From Akebia trifoliata (Eukaryota > Streptophyta > Magnoliopsida > Ranunculales > Lardizabalaceae), in the NCBI GenBank assembly GCA_017979445.1, contig CM030705.1, positions 14,215,040 through 14,279,039 of the forward strand: 64,000 nucleotides of DNA. The letters are read 5' to 3'. Made by a program: the position numbers and the translations under genes. Below are positions 62,201 through 64,000 of the stretch, in pieces (position 1 is the first letter of the stretch; each line of letters starts with the position of its first letter). Below the pieces are notes generated by a model. That model saw only the letters and a program-made list of their open reading frames with translations. It searched no databases and had not been told where the DNA came from.

Positions 62201-62711
62201 AACTCTGTCACTTATGGTTAGAATTTGTCAAAGATAAATGGAGGCAATGCTAACTCCTTTGAATCCATGGATACAAGTCTAATATATCAGATTACTCTGG
62301 AAGGTAGGTAAGAATCCCAAAAAATAGGAGATTATAATAAATTCTAAGTACAAAGGATCTAACCAAGAGGGAAGCAACAATATACAATAGTTCACAAGCA
62401 AATGATACCAAAAACGATAAGTATGGCTTCTTGTTCATAGGAAATAAAACAAAAATGAGTTACTAGCGGATTTCAGATTCAGAATCAGAATAGTTTACAG
62501 AAGTTTCTCTACATTCAAAAAGACAAAAAAAAAAAAAAAAAAGGAAAGAAACGGCAGTAAAACATGTTCAATTTGACGGATGAAACATTAAAAGATGAGA
62601 AAGAAAGAAGAATACCAAGGGATCCTTCATGTAATTATCACAAAGCCAATTTGCTAGAAGCAACAGTAGTTCACGGCCAACAGGTTCATCTCCATGCATG
62701 TTTCCAATAAA
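29241..62711 (-). CDS. SOL1: SOL1 / carboxypeptidase D-like M14 carboxypeptidase, 3' part (10 exons)
   Basis: Exons, in coding order: 62711-62616, 61827-61705, 61525-61422, 58930-58884, 49995-49870, 49625-49523, 48083-48021, 46961-46878, 46027-45964, 29569-29241. Every junction is GT-AG and consistent in phase; the sum is 1139 bp, one short of 380 codons. Known members are membrane-bound enzymes that trim C-terminal Arg or Lys from peptides; Arabidopsis SOL1 acts on CLE peptide precursors. Zinc ligands are HGDE in the first exon and the His of SASLHG in the third. The catalytic Glu is in ELTLEIS in the sixth. A transthyretin-like domain and a C-terminal membrane helix follow. The signal peptide and first ~110 residues lie outside the window. 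One A appears missing in the third exon. Introns of 16.4 and 8.9 kb are filled with retrotransposons. Confidence 0.92.
29570..31012 (-). other. SOL1 last intron, 3' segment without recognisable element
   Basis: 1.4 kb of AT-rich intron, in which I see no coding motif and no clear element boundary. Short homopolymer runs only. Confidence 0.4.
31013..31510 (-). mobile_element. TRIM retrotransposon copy 1
   Basis: Read on the minus strand. The 3' LTR is 31264-31013 (252 bp). The 5' LTR begins its end at 31311 and is readable back to about 31510, where it is disrupted. The 46 bp between them (31265-31310) hold a primer-binding-like TGGTATTAGAGTC next to the 5' LTR and a purine tract GGTGGAGAGGT next to the 3' LTR. 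A further inverted LTR-end fragment lies at about 31536-31620. No coding capacity. Structure matches copy 2 at 52700-53238. Confidence 0.75.
32267..32311 (+). repeat. C22-A23 homopolymer junction
   Basis: Twenty-two C (32267-32288) run directly into twenty-three A (32289-32311). The C tract could fold as an i-motif, and the opposite strand as a G-quadruplex. Length calls in such runs are unreliable. Confidence 0.8.
32560..33270 (+). pseudogene. Ty3/gypsy integrase relic
   Basis: An H2C2-like start ([10 protein letters not shown], then [10 protein letters not shown]) precedes core-domain pieces: [47 protein letters not shown] and [10 protein letters not shown]. This order and the HPQTDGQ motif are typical of Ty3/gypsy integrases. 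Stops and a frame change break it, and no LTRs were recognised around it. Confidence 0.75.
33787..33919 (+). repeat. Copia-2 5' LTR
   Basis: It begins TGTTAGATTAGCACATTG and ends TCTACCTTTCA, and is identical to the 3' copy. The primer-binding site follows after three bases. Confidence 0.92.
34717..35027 (+). repeat. Copia-1 5' LTR
   Basis: Ends are TGTCAGTAAG and ATTGACA. Inside, a block from CAGCATATATATTTAGC to TATTATGGCTGTAG is repeated with an 83-bp period. A TATA-like word CTATATAATAT lies near its 3' end. Confidence 0.93.
35521..39590 (+). pseudogene. Copia-1 gag-pol polyprotein, disabled by three lesions
   Basis: Domain order: gag (35521 on); two zinc knuckles [14 protein letters not shown] and [14 protein letters not shown]; protease [14 protein letters not shown]-pre-integrase KRLGHP; integrase core with [25 protein letters not shown] and [12 protein letters not shown]; reverse transcriptase with [12 protein letters not shown] and YVDD in [10 protein letters not shown]; RNase H with [27 protein letters not shown] and KHIEVDCH. 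This order is diagnostic of Ty1/copia. Lesions: TAG at 35773-35775 where Trp is expected, loss of one T in the run at 37438-37440 that shifts the frame, and TAA at 39222-39224 where Gln is expected. The rest reads cleanly, so decay is recent. Confidence 0.93.
39598..39908 (+). repeat. Copia-1 3' LTR
   Basis: 311 bp. It differs from the 5' copy at GATTCAGC, GTAGATATC and CAACAGTTT. Its TATA-like word TATATAATA (39859-39867) lies 45 bp upstream of the Copia-2 gag ATG. Confidence 0.93.
39912..44165 (+). pseudogene. Copia-2 gag-pol polyprotein, one frame with three stop codons
   Basis: The whole 1418-codon frame is preserved with no frameshift. It starts MASEMSCSS; the AT of this ATG belongs to the Copia-1 target duplication. 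Gag shows WSR-like [12 protein letters not shown]. Then come zinc knuckle [14 protein letters not shown], protease [11 protein letters not shown], pre-integrase RLGHI, integrase [21 protein letters not shown] and [14 protein letters not shown], reverse transcriptase [12 protein letters not shown] and [10 protein letters not shown] (YMDD), and RNase [24 protein letters not shown] and KHIEVDRH. Stops: TAG 41271-41273, TAA 42114-42116 and TGA 43929-43931. It is therefore non-autonomous as read. Confidence 0.94.
44173..44305 (+). repeat. Copia-2 3' LTR
   Basis: 133 bp, identical to the 5' LTR, directly after the polypurine tract. Confidence 0.92.
44785..44964. mobile_element. Foldback MITE in SOL1 last intron
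   Basis: The left arm CATGCTAGAGTGACCTCAAG pairs with right-arm CTTGAGCTCACTTCAGCATT. The inner arms CGTGGAAGTGTGTAGGAACC and CCCTACACACTTCCACATCG also pair. Same family as 15197-15350. Confidence 0.75.
45057..45567. mobile_element. Mutator-type MITE, 511 bp, with 9-bp target duplication
   Basis: The ends are inverted: AGGGCTTAAAACGGGTC at left and AGGGCTTAAAATGGGCT (reverse complement) at right. ATTTTGGGT flanks both sides (45048-45056 and 45568-45576), an exact 9-bp duplication. The interior is rich in GGATCC and TCCGGAT words. It is non-coding and sits between exon i and Copia-2. Confidence 0.85.
45964..46027 (-). CDS. SOL1: SOL1 exon i
   Basis: 64 bp, [20 protein letters not shown] then Glu and the first base of a Val codon. 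It joins the last exon across a 16.4-kb intron. Confidence 0.92.
46288..46786. mobile_element. Mutator-type MITE, 499 bp, with 9-bp target duplication
   Basis: Related to the element at 45057-45567. The inverted ends carry GGGCATAAAATGGGCTGGAC and GGGGATAAAATGGGTTGGAC. GGTTCCACC flanks both sides exactly (46279-46287 and 46787-46795). It lies in the intron between exons h and i, ending 91 bp from exon h. Confidence 0.85.
46878..46961 (-). CDS. SOL1: SOL1 exon h: transthyretin-like domain
   Basis: 28 codons with [20 protein letters not shown], the start of the transthyretin-like (carboxypeptidase regulatory) fold that follows the catalytic domain in this subfamily. Confidence 0.92.
47040..48020 (-). 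other. SOL1 intron g-h with a dispersed repeat
   Basis: Its middle (about 47425-47600) shares words such as GGAAATGATGAGAATATTGAGAA and ATCAAATTACAATAA with 55305-55540 and 63057-63290, so it carries one copy of a low-copy dispersed repeat. No coding sequence is seen in it. Confidence 0.5.
48021..48083 (-). CDS. SOL1: SOL1 exon g
   Basis: 21 codons, [20 protein letters not shown] plus Lys. It closes the catalytic domain. Phase 0 at both ends. Confidence 0.9.
48084..49522 (-). other. SOL1 intron f-g
   Basis: 1.4 kb without a recognised element. A short plus-strand frame from 49059 ([20 protein letters not shown], 43 codons) looks coding-like in composition but has no family I recognise. Confidence 0.35.
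49523..49625 (-). CDS. SOL1: SOL1 exon f: catalytic Glu
   Basis: 103 bp reading [20 protein letters not shown] then [14 protein letters not shown]. The Glu in TLE is the general base of M14 carboxypeptidases. Confidence 0.94.
49870..49995 (-). CDS. SOL1: SOL1 exon e
   Basis: 126 bp reading [20 protein letters not shown] and ending NGAA plus a split Trp codon. It is separated from exon d by an 8.9-kb intron holding the old copia element. Confidence 0.93.
50936..51184. mobile_element. hAT-type MITE, 249 bp, nested in Copia-3
   Basis: Perfect inverted ends CAGGGGCGGAGC and GCTCCGCCCCTG, with an exact 8-bp target duplication GTGATGCT (50928-50935 and 51185-51192). The interior is GGGGGCAAA-rich. 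The pristine ends suggest a recent insertion into the Copia-3 leader. Confidence 0.92.
51700..52620 (+). pseudogene. Copia-3 gag remnant
   Basis: Readable pieces are [20 protein letters not shown] near 51860-51920, which parallels [18 protein letters not shown] of Copia-2, and a zinc knuckle CTNCGRF...HTKEKCW near 52540-52580. Frames change between them and a foldback insertion splits the region. Confidence 0.7.
52016..52141. repeat. Foldback insertion with internal repeat, flanked by a duplicated gag segment
   Basis: The ends AAATGAAAGTTGTGTTTC and GAAACACAACTTTCATTT are inverted. The unit GAAAGTTGTGTTTCACTCC is repeated in tandem (about 52020, 52061 and 52100). The gag stretch GTGGCTGAATCTT...CCATGAGCAT occurs on both sides, starting at 51953 and 52143, so the insertion accompanied a local duplication. 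Confidence 0.65.
52700..53238 (-). mobile_element. TRIM retrotransposon copy 2, nested in Copia-3
   Basis: Read on the minus strand: 5' LTR 53238-52998 (241 bp), a 46-bp internal part 52997-52952, and 3' LTR 52951-52700 (252 bp). LTRs start TGTTACG or TGTCACG and end TTACA. The internal part opens with TGGTATCATAGC, close to the tRNA-iMet primer site TGGTATCAGAGC, and closes with the purine tract GGAGGGGAGGT. It has no coding capacity. The flanks do not show a clean 5-bp duplication. Confidence 0.82.
53260..54890 (+). other. AT-rich filler inside Copia-3
   Basis: No copia or host coding motif is readable here. It may be another insertion or heavily decayed copia sequence. Confidence 0.4.
54900..57560 (+). 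pseudogene. Copia-3 pol remnant
   Basis: Protease to pre-integrase piece [20 protein letters not shown] near 54945 (compare [20 protein letters not shown] of Copia-2). Integrase piece near 56110-56250 ([11 protein letters not shown]). Reverse transcriptase [18 protein letters not shown] near 56340-56395 and [20 protein letters not shown] near 56703-56760. The YVDD motif reads YDEG near 56600, so catalytic Asp residues are lost. RNase H end pieces run to 57540. Multiple stops and shifts; a dispersed repeat interrupts at about 55305-56060. Confidence 0.75.
55305..56060. repeat. Dispersed repeat (copies near 47.4, 55.3 and 63.1 kb)
   Basis: Shared words with 63057-63290 include TTAAATTTTGATTTTG, GATCA(T/G)CCTGGAAATG, TTTTCAA(C/G)GAAATGAT and GGAAATGATAA. 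All three copies have the same orientation and lie in SOL1 introns. The ends are not defined. Confidence 0.55.
57765..58883 (-). other. SOL1 intron d-e, part nearest exon d
   Basis: About 1.1 kb. The words TTTGCAAATGATTTGCA and its inverse recur several times between 57830 and 58390, giving a palindromic short repeat. No coding sequence. Confidence 0.4.
58884..58930 (-). CDS. SOL1: SOL1 exon d
   Basis: 47 bp encoding [15 protein letters not shown] plus two bases of a split Arg codon. [10 protein letters not shown] directly follows SLHG in this family, which fixes the splice choice. Confidence 0.92.
58931..60355 (-). other. SOL1 intron c-d, first part
   Basis: Repeat-like stretches, for example 59410-59560 with GGAATGTTT and ACATTCCAG words, but no defined element and no gene. 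Confidence 0.4.
60361..60664 (+). repeat. Solo LTR (304 bp) with perfect target duplication
   Basis: It begins TGATAGGGACATC and ends CCTGCATCA, flanked by ATAGT on both sides (60356-60360 and 60665-60669). It is a shorter relative of the solo LTR at 7932-8700, lacking most of the middle. It lies in the SOL1 intron between exons c and d. Confidence 0.8.
61422..61525 (-). CDS. SOL1: SOL1 exon c: third zinc ligand, apparent frameshift
   Basis: It opens [19 protein letters not shown] and ends in a different frame with FTASASLHG, whose His is the third zinc ligand. The A run in the SWLK codons (plus strand 61456-61459, four T) is one base too short to join the two parts. The length of 104 bp also breaks phase with its neighbours by one. 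Confidence 0.9.
61705..61827 (-). CDS. SOL1: SOL1 exon b: substrate-binding loop
   Basis: 41 codons containing [18 protein letters not shown] and DLNRDFPDQ, the Asn-Arg substrate-anchoring block of regulatory M14 carboxypeptidases. Phase 0 at both ends. Confidence 0.95.
61828..62615 (-). other. SOL1 intron a-b
   Basis: 788 bp without a recognised element. A poly-A run of about 18 bases lies near 62525-62542. No coding sequence. Confidence 0.4.
62616..62711 (-). CDS. SOL1: SOL1 exon a: zinc-binding HGDE
   Basis: 32 codons, from [15 protein letters not shown] to CDNYMKDPL. His and Glu of HGDE are the first two zinc ligands of M14 carboxypeptidases. The acceptor is TGCAG before TTTATTGG, and the donor is GTATTC. 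Confidence 0.93.
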
Positions 62712-63267
62712 CTGCAATATCAAGCATATAAACTTCTGTAAACCTTCCTTTAGCAAGAATTTATCAGACTAGGGGAGCAGGGGAAGAGGTTGTGAACAAG
62801 AAAGAATGTCTAAAAATGTTCCCTTAAGGATATACTCAGAAACTAACAAGAGAAACTTCAGTGGAGGCACAAATAAACTCCAGTTACAAGTTTAAACTAG
62901 TTGTATCCTTTACTTATATACTTTATGCATGTGTTGCCAAAGGAGATTATTACATCAAACACACTACACCTGTAGGAAACCATAGAGAAGAAGGGTACAT
63001 AATAAAACAGATGGTAAATTTCTAGCAGGCAAGAAAACATTGATTATGTAGGAATCAAGGTTTTAAATTTTGATTTTGGTATTTATTTTGATCAGCCTGG
63101 AAATGGATGCATTTCATAGAAACGTTTTGATCAGTGCGGAAGTATATAAAATTTTCAAGGAAATGATGGAAATACTGTCGAAAAGATAAGAATATTGAGA
63201 AATTTCCATTGAAACTATAGGAAATGATAACGTGGATGTGAAAACAGACTCATAGACATTAGTTATC

Positions 63268-63306
<39 letters not shown>

Positions 63307-64000
63307 CATATGGGGTAGAATCATTAGGAGTAGACACTTCAGAAAATGTCACTATAAATTTGAGGTGTCAAATGCTATGTCTAACCGCAAGACCTTTGAC
63401 TTTAGGGTTTGAGAATCACATAAATGAATCAATGTTTGCATGCTTGACCAAACAACAATGTCCTATGACTATATCTAGGTCAGTTGGACATTGAGGAAAT
63501 TTATTATTGTGGTTGGATAGAATTAAATAGAGGACTCCATCTTCAAATTCTTGGTATCTGGTTGTAAGCTATCATCTAGTTTTATTGGATTCTCTTGCAA
63601 ATATTTTATAAATCTCACACAAGCAACATAATATAGAAAATTGTATTTGAGTATATTTAAATTTTTATTTCTCATGCTAAACAAATACTTATTTTCTAAA
63701 CTTTTTGCCACGTGATGGACTTCTTATTTGCAAGAAATATCAAAATTACATGATGGATGCCTTCATTTACTGAGTTGATAGTAAGGATTTCAGTCTCAGA
63801 GATTTCAAGGAGGTTTTGATTAATGAAAGGGTGCTTGCATAAGTTTGACAAGAAATGGAGGACCAAAGAGCAATTTTGCCTTTAAAACTCCATACGACTT
63901 ACTTGCAATTATTTTAAAATTTTGATTATGACAAAAACCATCCTGCTTTTCCACCAAAATAAGGATGGTTTATTCAATTTCGATGAGTAAGAAAACTCTT
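62712..64000 (-). other. SOL1 upstream intron, to the window edge
   Basis: I searched the minus strand for the preceding carboxypeptidase exon (expected WVIEISDKPG-like motif) and did not find it, so the intron continues past the window. It contains a copy of the dispersed repeat (63057-63290) and an AAT microsatellite at about 63274-63302. Confidence 0.45.

Overview
This window is nuclear DNA of a flowering plant, most likely a non-grass. It has intron-rich genes with plant-type products, AT-rich spacers, and many plant retrotransposons and short inverted-repeat elements. I cannot name the species. I rebuilt exons by eye from splice sites, reading-frame phase and family motifs. No transcript or database evidence was available.

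Four host genes are supported. An aminoacylase-1-type M20 peptidase (+, 4 exons, 1980-7486) leads. A small histone-fold protein of the NF-YC13/Dpb3/CHRAC1 type follows (+, one exon, 10395-10805), with two E2F-type sites just upstream. A tRNA-His guanylyltransferase (THG1) runs on the minus strand (7 exons, 20735-14995). A SOL1/carboxypeptidase-D-like M14 carboxypeptidase (minus) has its last ten exons between 62711 and 29241, and its N-terminal exons lie beyond position 64000. THG1 and SOL1 each carry an apparent one-base deletion in a short A run, so each is either a recent pseudogene or affected by base-calling errors.

The rest is mostly mobile DNA. A decayed L1-type LINE fills about 22.05-27.95 kb, between THG1 and SOL1. 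The last SOL1 intron is 16.4 kb. It holds a TRIM element, a Ty3/gypsy integrase relic, and a Ty1/copia element (33787-44305) with a second copia (34717-39908) inserted exactly at its gag start codon. Another SOL1 intron (8.9 kb) holds an old copia (about 50684-57760), itself invaded by an hAT-type MITE, a foldback element and a second TRIM. Both TRIMs have only 46 bp between their LTRs. Mutator-type and hAT-type MITEs with clear target-site duplications, two solo LTRs of one family, a SINE interrupted by a MITE, and several foldback elements fill other introns and spacers.

The four host genes are unrelated in function (acyl-amino-acid hydrolysis, replication or chromatin, tRNA-His maturation, peptide C-terminal trimming), and nothing suggests a cluster. 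The main themes are how much nested transposon load the introns carry, the minimal TRIM family, and the cell-cycle signature (E2F sites plus a PCNA-binding-like tail) on the histone-fold gene. I found no tRNA or rRNA gene and no CRISPR array.
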